A stretch of DNA of 64,000 nucleotides, taken from the NCBI GenBank assembly GCA_038199035.1, contig JBBPZM010000061.1, forward strand, positions 12,396-76,395, read 5' to 3'. The DNA is from DATAEY01 sp038199035. GTDB taxonomy: Bacteria; Actinomycetota; Thermoleophilia; Solirubrobacterales; Solirubrobacteraceae. Shown piece by piece: positions 43,641-51,311 of this stretch. The translations under genes were made by a program, and so were the position numbers. Position 1 is the stretch's first letter. Every line of letters begins with the position of its first letter. Under the pieces are notes generated by a model, which saw only the letters and a list, made by a program, of their open reading frames with translations, ran no database searches and had not been told where the DNA came from.

Positions 43641-44450
43641 ATGAGCATCGAGGCCGGCTACTTCGACGACGACTCGGTCCTGCGGCGCGTCCACCGCGAG
43701 CAGGTGGTCGGCCTGTCGGGCCCGCGAGCGCTGCTCATGCAGGCCACCCACCCGGTTGCCTTCGCGGGGTTCTTCGCCCACACGGGTGCGCTCGACGAGC
43801 CCTACGAGCGGCTCAACCGCACGGCTCAGGTGATGAGCACGATCGGTTTCGGCTCGCGGCGTGACGCCGATCGTGCCACCCGGCGCGTGCGCGCCATGCA
43901 CCGCCGGGTCCGAGGAGAGCTGGCCGAGGCGGCGGGCCGCTTCCCGGCCGGCACGCCCTACGCCGCCGACGACCCGGAGCTGCTGATGTGGATCCTGGCC
44001 ACGCTCGTGGACTCGGCGCTGGTCGTCTACGAGCGCTACGTGGGCGCGCTCTCGCACGCCGAGCGCGAGGCCTACTGGCAGGACTACAAGGTGATCGGCC
44101 GCCTGTTCGGCCTGCGCGACGAGGAGATGCCCGAGACGATCGACGCCTTCGAGGCCTACATGGACGGCAAGCTCTCGGGCGGCGACCTGCACGTCACCGA
44201 CGAGGCCCGCCGGCTCGCCGTGCAGATCGTCATGCGCCCGCCGGTCGCGCTGCACGTGCGGCCGATCCTCGAGCTGGCCAACTTCATCACCGTGGGGCTC
44301 CTCCCGGGTGAGCTGCGCCGCCAGTACGGCTTCTCGTGGGATCCCGCGCGCGGCCTGGCTCTGGCCGGCGGGGCCGAGTACCTCAAGCGGGTGCTCGTGC
44401 CGCTGCTGCCGCGCCGCTGGCGCTGGGTCCCCAGCGCCCGCGCCGCCTGA
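43641..44450 (+). CDS. Oxygenase MpaB-family protein (DUF2236)
   Basis: 269 residues from ATG 43641. SGPRALLMQATHPVAFAGFF, the DUF2236 core, is followed by YERLNRTAQVMSTIGFG and then HRRVRGELAEAAG and a long helical domain with WILATLVDSALVVYERYVG. The family includes the heme-dependent latex-clearing protein Lcp and the peroxygenase-like MpaB; here the His of QATHPVA is a candidate heme ligand. No signal peptide is visible, so it is probably cytosolic. It is divergent from the precorrin-2 dehydrogenase (61 bp), consistent with heme-related function, but this link is weak. Confidence 0.85.
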   Translation: MSIEAGYFDDDSVLRRVHREQVVGLSGPRALLMQATHPVAFAGFFAHTGALDEPYERLNRTAQVMSTIGFGSRRDADRATRRVRAMHRRVRGELAEAAGRFPAGTPYAADDPELLMWILATLVDSALVVYERYVGALSHAEREAYWQDYKVIGRLFGLRDEEMPETIDAFEAYMDGKLSGGDLHVTDEARRLAVQIVMRPPVALHVRPILELANFITVGLLPGELRRQYGFSWDPARGLALAGGAEYLKRVLVPLLPRRWRWVPSARAA

Positions 44451-44535
44451 CCTCCACGGGGCGCTCGGGTCGCCGTTCAGCGCCCGGGCCAGCGGCTCGG
44501 GATGAAGGGAAACCTGCGCGCCGCTGGCCTCTCTG

Positions 44536-44548
44536 GCTGATAATCAGC
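44536..44548. promoter_or_regulatory. 13-bp palindrome GCTGATAATCAGC
   Basis: GCTGAT and ATCAGC are exact complements around a central A. GATAAT (44539-44544) inside it resembles a -10 element for the secreted-protein gene starting at 44598, 49 bp downstream. An operator lying on a -10 box would allow repression, but no clear -35 is visible and no regulator is nearby. Confidence 0.4.
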
Positions 44549-44597
44549 AGATCGAGATCCTGGACATCGGTGTGACGGACGGCATGGGGGGGAATCG

Positions 44598-45707
44598 GTG
44601 GGCGAGCTCAAGGTCAAGGACCAGACACGGGGGGCACTGGGGACGGTCGCGGCGGGGGCCTTGGCGCTCGCCGCCACGCTGACGCTGCTCGGGCCCGCGA
44701 CGCCCGCCCGCGCCGCCTCCGACGGCGGTTTCGCCACCCTCGGGCCCACCTCCACCCCCGACCAGCTCTTCGGGATCGACACCGACCCCAGCGCCGAGAC
44801 GCTGCCCATCCGTCGCAGCCAGTCCAGCGCCCCGCGGGTCCTCTACTCGATCCGCCTGGCCGACTCACCCCAACCGAGCACGGTCGACGTGCGCGCCATG
44901 ACCCAGACGATGTTCTGCCGCACGACCGACATTGACGGGACCAACAAGGAGGACGGCGAATGCCGTCACAGCAAGCCCTATCGCTATGCCCCGCGATTCT
45001 TCTCGAAGGTCGTTCTCAGCGACAGCCCGACCGACACCGCGGGCCAGAGCGTCATCCAGGACTGGCAGAGCGTCGTCTGCAGCGACGAGGTCCACCACTG
45101 CCCCGTCCCCGTCCAGGTCGACGGCGCGCCGGTCAGCGGTCAGGGCCTCTACGTCAACTTCGTCGCGGCCGCGCAGTCCAAGTCCGCCGGCAAGGGTCAG
45201 GTCCTGGCCGTCTCCTTCGGCGACATGCAGGCGATCCAGTCGCTCGCCCCGCCGCCCCAGCCGCCGCAGACCACCGACAGCGACGGCCTCAGGTCGAGCT
45301 TCCCGATGTCCCAGGGCAGCGACCGCAGCCAGCGCGCCGACCTCCGCTACGCGGTCCTCTTCTCCCAGCCGGTCGACGTCCACCAGGGGGACGTCCTCGA
45401 CGTGACGGTCCGCCTCAAGCTGGCCATCCACAAGTCCAAGGACAACGCCCCGCTGACCGCGGTCTTCGCCTACCTCACCTCCGATCCCGACGACGCCATC
45501 CCGGCGGGCATCAGCACCGGGCAGGCGGCCTACCAGCGAGGGGCGCAGAACTGCCCCGGCAGCTGCTCGTTCACCGGCGTGGGGGCGATCCGCTCTCCCG
45601 ACGACGGCCACATGTACCTGAACGTCTCGGCCTTCTCCAAGGACCACGAGTACAGGACCAAGGGGACCGTGGCCTACGACGGCACGCTCAGCGTCACCCG
45701 GCGTTGA
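44598..45707 (+). CDS. Secreted protein of unknown function with six cysteines
   Basis: 369 residues from GTG 44598 (GGGGGG upstream could act as a weak Shine-Dalgarno). A signal peptide (GTVAAGALALAATLTLLG, cleavage near ARAAS) leads to a 330-residue beta-rich mature protein with no membrane segment. I recognise no family. Six Cys in MFCRTTD, DGECRHS, VVCSDEVHHCPV and NCPGSCSF suggest up to three disulfides, so an extracytoplasmic role is likely. RFFSKVVLSDSP, AVLFSQPVDVHQGDVLDVTV and MYLNVSAFSKDHEY suggest a beta-sandwich. It is convergent with the ALDH-like gene, 15 bp apart. Confidence 0.65.
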   Translation: MGELKVKDQTRGALGTVAAGALALAATLTLLGPATPARAASDGGFATLGPTSTPDQLFGIDTDPSAETLPIRRSQSSAPRVLYSIRLADSPQPSTVDVRAMTQTMFCRTTDIDGTNKEDGECRHSKPYRYAPRFFSKVVLSDSPTDTAGQSVIQDWQSVVCSDEVHHCPVPVQVDGAPVSGQGLYVNFVAAAQSKSAGKGQVLAVSFGDMQAIQSLAPPPQPPQTTDSDGLRSSFPMSQGSDRSQRADLRYAVLFSQPVDVHQGDVLDVTVRLKLAIHKSKDNAPLTAVFAYLTSDPDDAIPAGISTGQAAYQRGAQNCPGSCSFTGVGAIRSPDDGHMYLNVSAFSKDHEYRTKGTVAYDGTLSVTRR

Positions 45708-45722
45708 CCGGTTCCCCAGCGC

Positions 45723-47339
45723 TCAGCGCCGGCCCAGCGAGCGCAGGGTGCGCCCCGCCACGCGGAAGAGCGGCAGCGCGCCCTCGCGCAGCGCCCTGCG
45801 GCGCTCGACATCGCGGCGGCCATAGAGGAACTGGGCGGAGGCGCGCACGGCACGGCCCAGGGTCTCGTCGTAGGGATACCACCAGAAGTTGCGAACGTGC
45901 GAGGGCTCCCACGAGACGAGTTTCACGTTGACGCACTCGTAGAAGCCGAAGCGGGAGTGTGCGCGGCCGAGGCCCGAGTCCTTGACGCCCCCCCAGGAGC
46001 ACTGGCAGGCGCCGTGGGAGTACATGTGGTCGTTGAGCCAGACCATCCCGGCCTGAAGCTCGCGGGCGATGCGCGCGCCGTTGGGCCGGTCGCTCGTCCA
46101 CACCGAGGCGCCGAGCCCGAAGTGGGAGTTGTTGGCGGCGGCGATGGCCTCGGCGGCGGAGTCGACGGTCACGATCGGCATGACGGGGCCCGCGACCTCC
46201 TCGCGCATGATCCGCATGTCGGGGGTGACTCCGGTCAGGACCGCCGGCGCGTAGAACGCCCCGCTCAGCCCGCTCACCTCGACCGGCCCGCCGCACTCCA
46301 GGCGGGCTCCGGCGTCCACGGCGTCATCGACCAGCTCGCGCACGGTCGCGAGCCGGTCGGCCGAGATCAGCGGGCCGACCTGGGTGCTCCAGTCGAGCGG
46401 GTCTCCGACGCGCAGGCGCCGCGCGCCGGCCACCACGTCGGCCACGAAGCGGTCGGCGACCTCGCGCGTGACGTAGACGCGCCCGACGCCCGCGCCGGTC
46501 TGGCCGGCGTCGGCAAAGGCGCCCCACAGCGCGCCGCCGACGGCGTTGGGCAGGTGCGCGTCGGGCAGGACGATCATCGGGTCCTTGCCGCCGAGCTCGA
46601 GCACCGATCCCTTCATGAGGCGCGCGCACGTCTGGCCGACTTCGCGACCAGCCTCGACCGAGCCGGCGAAGAGCACCTTGGCCACGCTGGACTCGACCAG
46701 CGCGCGACCCGTCGGCGCCCCGCCGTGGACCGTGCGGACCAGCCCCTCGGGCAGGCCGGCGCGCTCGAAGACCTCGCGGATGCGCTCGCCGATCAGGCAG
46801 GTGGCCGAGGCCGGCTTGAGCACTACCCCGTTGCCGGCCATCAGGGCCATGGCCACGTTCCCCAGCGGGCTGGCCCAGGGCGAGCTCCACGGCCCGATCA
46901 CCCCGACCACGCCGAGCGGCTCGTAGGCGAAGGCGCAGCGCTTGGCGCGCAGGTGGGGCTGGCGCATGGCTATCGGCTCGTCGGCCAGGACCTCGGGCCC
47001 TTCGTCGGCGATCCAGTTCAGGGCGTCGACGGTGGGGACGAGCTCCATCGTGTAGGCCTCGGTGCGGGGCCTTCCCTGCTCGAGCGCGATCAGGTCGCGA
47101 AGGCCGTCGAGGTCGTCGAGGATCGCCTGGGCGGCGCGGCGCATGTAGCGCGCGCGGGCGTCGAGCCGCAGCTGAGCCCAGATCGGCTGGACCTGGGCGA
47201 CCTCGTCGACCACGCTTTGGACGTCCTGCGGCGGCGTGGTCGCCACGGCGCCGAGGCGCTCGCCCGAGGTCGGGCTGAAGGACTCCAGGAGGGAGGGACC
47301 GGCCCCCTCGCGAGAGCTCGGAGGCGCGGGGGCGCTCAT
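45723..47339 (-). CDS. Aldehyde dehydrogenase-like protein lacking catalytic Cys and Asn (probable pseudoenzyme)
   Basis: 538 residues from ATG 47339, full length for the ALDH superfamily. NAD-binding and structural parts are intact: VVLKPAS, AGSVEAGREVG, LELGGKDPMIVL with Glu248, and EEVAGPVMPI. The catalytic motif reads FADAGQTGAGVGRVYV, so Gly282 replaces the nucleophile Cys (family GQxC). The oxyanion Asn in PWNxP is replaced too: GPWSSPWASP, Ser152. A C-terminal extension of about 60 residues (NFWWYPYDETLGRAVRAS) is unusual. It may bind NAD or aldehyde without classic turnover; a single T-to-G change could explain the Cys loss, so a sequencing error must be excluded. Confidence 0.85.
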   Translation of the reverse strand: MSAPAPPSSREGAGPSLLESFSPTSGERLGAVATTPPQDVQSVVDEVAQVQPIWAQLRLDARARYMRRAAQAILDDLDGLRDLIALEQGRPRTEAYTMELVPTVDALNWIADEGPEVLADEPIAMRQPHLRAKRCAFAYEPLGVVGVIGPWSSPWASPLGNVAMALMAGNGVVLKPASATCLIGERIREVFERAGLPEGLVRTVHGGAPTGRALVESSVAKVLFAGSVEAGREVGQTCARLMKGSVLELGGKDPMIVLPDAHLPNAVGGALWGAFADAGQTGAGVGRVYVTREVADRFVADVVAGARRLRVGDPLDWSTQVGPLISADRLATVRELVDDAVDAGARLECGGPVEVSGLSGAFYAPAVLTGVTPDMRIMREEVAGPVMPIVTVDSAAEAIAAANNSHFGLGASVWTSDRPNGARIARELQAGMVWLNDHMYSHGACQCSWGGVKDSGLGRAHSRFGFYECVNVKLVSWEPSHVRNFWWYPYDETLGRAVRASAQFLYGRRDVERRRALREGALPLFRVAGRTLRSLGRR

Positions 47340-47389
47340 CCCCGCGATTATCCCGTGCGCCCGGTCGAGACCATCCGAGCGCGCGGCGC

Positions 47390-47785
47390 TCAGGCCACCC
47401 GGCGGGCGTGCGTCGTGGCGCGCTGGCGCAGCGCCCCGGCCAGGAGCTCGCCCAGGCCCTCGGTGAGGCGCTCGTCGACGACGAGCGTCTCGGGCTCGGC
47501 GTCCGCAGTCAGCTCGATCGCCCCGACGCCGACCACCGTCTCGGTCCCACCCAGCGGCGCGGTGGCGCAGATCACCGCGCGGCGCCACGGGTCGTAGCGC
47601 ACGAGCCGGCTCAGCTCGAGGTCGCCGGCGGCGATCCCGCGCTGCTCGAGCAGGCCGCGGATGCCGGGAAGGTCGGAGCGGCGACTCAGGCGCAGGCGCA
47701 CGCGCGGGCCGATGGGCAGCGAGTACGAGCGCGAGAGCAGGGCGCCGGTGTCGATCGGATCCACCATCTCCATCCAGAGTGGCAT
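47390..47785 (-). CDS. Small protein, possibly GNAT-like fold
   Basis: 131 residues. RVRLRLSRRSDLPGIRGLLEQRG resembles the first beta-strand and helix of GNAT domains, and VVGVGAIELT a later strand, but the acetyl-CoA loop (Q/RxxGxG/A) is missing; TEGLGELLAGAL may replace it. Family unknown. Not coupled to a neighbour: the ALDH-like start is 51 bp beyond its stop, and 121 bp separate it from rarA. A CRP-like site lies 35 bp upstream. Confidence 0.55.
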   Translation of the reverse strand: MPLWMEMVDPIDTGALLSRSYSLPIGPRVRLRLSRRSDLPGIRGLLEQRGIAAGDLELSRLVRYDPWRRAVICATAPLGGTETVVGVGAIELTADAEPETLVVDERLTEGLGELLAGALRQRATTHARRVA

Positions 47786-47819
47786 CTGGCCCCCTGGAGT
47801 TGCGTGAACGCCCGGTATC

Positions 47820-47835
47820 TGTGACCGACGTCACG
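47820..47835. promoter_or_regulatory. Candidate CRP/GlxR-type operator
   Basis: TGTGACCGACGTCACG fits the CRP-family consensus TGTGA-N6-TCACA in all but the last base. It lies 35-50 bp upstream of the minus-strand gene starting at 47785, a plausible place for an operator. A 16-bp match can occur by chance, and no CRP-family gene is in the window. Confidence 0.3.
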
Positions 47836-47906
47836 GTGCGCGACGCCTGGGATGCAAGCGCGGTCTCACCGGGCGTACCCGCACGGCCGGTTAGGGCAGG
47901 CGCCGG

Positions 47907-49220
47907 TCAGGGCTCCCGCGCGCGGCGGATCTCCTCGAGCCGCGCTGCCATGTCGGCCTCGGCGTCGTCGGGTTGGTAGAAGCGCTCGCCGGCCAGCTCC
48001 TCGGGCAGGACCGGCTGATTCGAGACGTGGCCGGGATGGCGGTGGGGCGAGTCGTAGCCCTGGCCGCGCCCGAGCTTGGCCGCTCCCGGGTAGGCGGCCG
48101 AGCGCAGGTGGGCCGGCGGGAGGGCGGCGCCGTGCTCGCGCACGTGGGCGGTGGCCGAGGCGATGGCCCGCTTGGCCGCGTCGGACCTGGGGGCCAACGC
48201 GAGGTAGATGGCCGCCTGGGCGAGGTTGAAGCGGCATTCGGGCCGCCCGACGTGCTCGACGGCATGGGCGGCGGCGACCGCGACCTCGAGCGCGCGGGGG
48301 TCGGCGTTGCCCACGTCCTCGGAGGCGAAGATCACCATGCGTCGGGCGATGAAGCGGGGGTCCTCGCCGCCCTCGAGCATGACCGCCAGGTAGTAGAGGG
48401 AGGCGTCGGGGTCCGAGGCGCGGGTGGCCTTGATCCAGGCCGATATGTAGTCGTAGTGCTGGTCGGCGTCGCGGTCGTAGCGCAGGGCCTTGCGCTGCAT
48501 CGCGTCCTCGGCGTGCTCGAGGGTCACGGCGCCCGGGGCGGCGGTGGTGCAGGCCAGCTCGAGCGTGGAGAGCGCGGCACGGGCGTCGCCGCCCGCGCGC
48601 TGGGCGATGAAGTCGACCACCGCATCGGGGACCTCCGCCTCCGGGCACTCGCCGCGCTCCACCGCCCGGCGCACCAGGGCCGCGACGTCGTCGGCCGACA
48701 GCGGGTGCAGCTCGTAGATCTGCGTGCGCGAGAGCAGGGCCGAGTTGACCTCGAAGTAGGGGTTCTCGGTTGTGGCGCCGATCAGCGTGACCAGGCCCTC
48801 CTCGACGGCGGGCAGCAGCGCGTCCTGCTGGGCCTTGTTGAAGCGGTGGATCTCGTCGAGGAAGAAGATCGTCGGCTCGCCGGTGGTCTCCCGGCGGTGG
48901 GCGGCGCGCTCGAGCACCGCGGCGACCTGCGCCTTGCCGGCCTCGACCGCGCTGAGCTCCTCGAAGGCGGCATTGGCCCGCGCGGCGACGATGCGCGCCA
49001 GCGTGGTCTTGCCCGTCCCGGGAGGGCCGTAGAGGACCATCGAGTGCGGCCGGCCCTCCTCGATCGCCGTCCGCAGCGCCGACCCGTCGCCCAGCACGTG
49101 CTCCTGGCCGACGAACTCGTCCAGCGTTCCCGGCCGCATGCGCACCGCGAGCGGCCCATGCTCGGGCGGGACCGGTGTGCGGCCGCCCGGGGTCTGAGCG
49201 GGCTCGAACAGCCGCTCCAC
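47907..49220 (-). CDS. rarA: Replication-associated recombination protein A (RarA/MgsA AAA ATPase)
   Basis: 437 residues from GTG 49220. AAA module: EFVGQEHVLGDGSALRTAI, Walker A YGPPGTGKTT (65-72), Walker B FFLDEIHRFNKAQQDALLP, sensor 1 IGATTENPYFEVNSALLSR. Then the family-specific C-terminal part with LRYDRDADQHYDYISAWIKA, GEDPRFIARRMVIFASEDVG and HVREHGAALPPAHLRSA. It acts at stalled replication forks with single-stranded DNA binding protein and gap repair. Confidence 0.95.
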   Translation of the reverse strand: MERLFEPAQTPGGRTPVPPEHGPLAVRMRPGTLDEFVGQEHVLGDGSALRTAIEEGRPHSMVLYGPPGTGKTTLARIVAARANAAFEELSAVEAGKAQVAAVLERAAHRRETTGEPTIFFLDEIHRFNKAQQDALLPAVEEGLVTLIGATTENPYFEVNSALLSRTQIYELHPLSADDVAALVRRAVERGECPEAEVPDAVVDFIAQRAGGDARAALSTLELACTTAAPGAVTLEHAEDAMQRKALRYDRDADQHYDYISAWIKATRASDPDASLYYLAVMLEGGEDPRFIARRMVIFASEDVGNADPRALEVAVAAAHAVEHVGRPECRFNLAQAAIYLALAPRSDAAKRAIASATAHVREHGAALPPAHLRSAAYPGAAKLGRGQGYDSPHRHPGHVSNQPVLPEELAGERFYQPDDAEADMAARLEEIRRAREP

Positions 49221-49279
49221 GTCAGCGGCGACCTGGTGGCCCGGTCATGGCCCGAAGTATCGCGCCCGGCGCGGAGGCC

Positions 49280-51253
49280 TCAGAGCGTGGAGGGCGCCGG
49301 GGCGACTGCGCTGGGCTGAGGCGGCGGGCGTGCCCGGGCGATGACGTCCTCTGCTTGGTCTCCCGCCCGCCACGCCGCAAAGCCCACCTGCATCCCCGGG
49401 AGGCCGTCGAGCTCGGCGACCACGGCCTGGCCGAGGCGCTGCGCGTCGGCCTCGCCGGCGCCCGGCACGAGGATGGCCAGCCGCCGCCCGCTGAAGCGGC
49501 ACGCCACCCCCGAGCAGGCGGTGGCCGCGCGCTCCACCGCCAGGGCCGCCGCCCTAAGGGCGTCGTCGCCGGCCCCGTAGCCGGCCCCGTGGTTGATGGC
49601 GTCCAGGTCGGCCAGCTCGGCGAAGACCACGGCGAACGGCCGGGCCTGGAGTTGCGCGCGCTCGGTCTCGGAGGCCACGACCTCGCGGAAGTAGCGGTGG
49701 GAGTAGAGCGAGGTCAGGCTGTCGGTGAGCCGCGCCGAGCGGCGCCCCAGCAGGGCGTCCCCGGGCTCTCGGCGGACCGCGAGCTCGGGGTCGTCGAGGG
49801 CGGCGGATAGCGCGTGGGGGCCGCCCTGGCGATCGACGCTCTGTCGCACCTCGTCGACGAAGGCCGCGGCGACCTGCGGGTCGAACTGCGTCCCGGCGCC
49901 GCGCTCGATCTCGGCGCACGCCTCGTCCGCCGAGATGCCCTCCCGGTAGGGCCGGTCGGCGGTCATCGCGCTGAAGCAGTCGGCCACGCAGATGATCCGC
50001 GCCTCGAGCGGGATCTCCTCGCCGCGCAGACCGCTGGGGTAGCCCTGGCCGTCCCAGCGCTCGTGGTGGTGCAGCACCGCCGCGGCCAGGGGCCGCAGGG
50101 CGGGGACCTGCTCGATCAGCCGCGCGCCGATGCGCGGGTGCAGCTCGACCACGCTTTGCTCCTCGGGGCTCAGCGCCCCGGGCTTGAGGAGGATGCTCTC
50201 GCTGATCCCGATCTTGCCCACGTCGTGCAGCAGGGAGGCGAAGACCAGCTCCTGCTGCATGCGCTCGTCCAGCCCCAATCGCTCCGCGACGCCGACGACG
50301 TGGCTGGCCACCTCGTCGGAGTGGTCGCGCAGCATGCGGTCCTTGGCCTCGATGGCCTCGGCCAGCACCCGGATCGTCCCCAGGTAGGCGGAATGCAGGT
50401 CTGCCTGAAGGCGCCCCTGGTGCAGGACGGCGCCGGCGTGGTCTCCCAGCGCGAGCAGCACGTCGTCCTGGTGGTCGTCGAACCCGCCCTCGCGGTTGGC
50501 GCACACGACGGCCCCGCTGAAGCGCTCCTGGAGGTAGACCGGGATGGCCACCAGGTTCTCGATCTCCTCGTCGGCCGGGCCGCGCTGGTCGCCGGTGTGG
50601 TCCACCTGGTTCTCGCGTACGGTCCGGTCGCGCTCGATGACCTCGGTCGCGAAGCGGTGGGCCACGGCGCTGTCGTCGGGGTCGTGCTCGAACCCGTGGT
50701 GGGCGACGAGGTCGAGCTTGCCGTCGCCGTCGGCGTCCTGGCGCGAGAAGAGCAGGCCCTTCTGGGCCTTGCACAGCTCGAGCGCCACGCGCAGCACCAT
50801 CTCCTCGACGCGACCGGTGGCCCCGAGCGTCCCGCGCTGTTCGTGCAGGCGGAAGACCTGGGCGCGCAGCTCGCGGCCCCATTCGCGCTCGGTCTCCAGC
50901 ACACGGGTGAGTCGCTGGCGGGCGGTGCGCTCGCGGGCGACCTCGTCGCGGTGGCGGGCCTCGAGCTCGGAGTGGCGCTGGCGCAGGGCGGCCAGCTCCT
51001 CCTCGGCCTGCGCCGCGCGGGCCTGGCTTTCGGCCAGCCCGCGGGCCAGGCCGCGGTCGTGGCGCCATCCCACCAGCCCGACGAAGGCGGCGGCCAGCAT
51101 GGCGAGCAAAAGCGGGAGGGCCAGCTGGCGCAGCGTGCCCTGGCCCGAGCCGGCGAAGGCGGCCACGGCCAGCACCACGGCGACCACGACCGTAACGACG
51201 GCCATCCCAGCGAACAGGTACCTCCCCACGGCGCGCCGCTCCTTCGGCGTCAT
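49280..51253 (-). CDS. HD-GYP phosphodiesterase with GAF region and degenerate GGDEF domain
   Basis: 657 residues from ATG 51253. Two helices (about 17-37 and 46-63) are followed by a coiled coil (70-140) and a GAF-like domain (about 145-300, with KGLLFSRQDADGDGKLDLVA). The HD-GYP domain (about 305-480) has HSDEVASHV, HDVGKIGI (about 343) and HHERWDGQGYPSGLRGEEIP (about 390), the metal ligands and GYP loop intact. The last domain (about 500-650) is GGDEF-like but its signature position reads CRFSGRRLAIL, so GG(D/E)EF is lost. It should cleave c-di-GMP to GMP; the GGDEF relic may bind GTP as a regulator. Confidence 0.88.
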   Translation of the reverse strand: MTPKERRAVGRYLFAGMAVVTVVVAVVLAVAAFAGSGQGTLRQLALPLLLAMLAAAFVGLVGWRHDRGLARGLAESQARAAQAEEELAALRQRHSELEARHRDEVARERTARQRLTRVLETEREWGRELRAQVFRLHEQRGTLGATGRVEEMVLRVALELCKAQKGLLFSRQDADGDGKLDLVAHHGFEHDPDDSAVAHRFATEVIERDRTVRENQVDHTGDQRGPADEEIENLVAIPVYLQERFSGAVVCANREGGFDDHQDDVLLALGDHAGAVLHQGRLQADLHSAYLGTIRVLAEAIEAKDRMLRDHSDEVASHVVGVAERLGLDERMQQELVFASLLHDVGKIGISESILLKPGALSPEEQSVVELHPRIGARLIEQVPALRPLAAAVLHHHERWDGQGYPSGLRGEEIPLEARIICVADCFSAMTADRPYREGISADEACAEIERGAGTQFDPQVAAAFVDEVRQSVDRQGGPHALSAALDDPELAVRREPGDALLGRRSARLTDSLTSLYSHRYFREVVASETERAQLQARPFAVVFAELADLDAINHGAGYGAGDDALRAAALAVERAATACSGVACRFSGRRLAILVPGAGEADAQRLGQAVVAELDGLPGMQVGFAAWRAGDQAEDVIARARPPPQPSAVAPAPSTL

Positions 51254-51311
51254 GACGTCCACACTACCCGCCCGCGGGCTCCCGCACGCAGGCGGCGTAG
51301 CATCACGCGCG

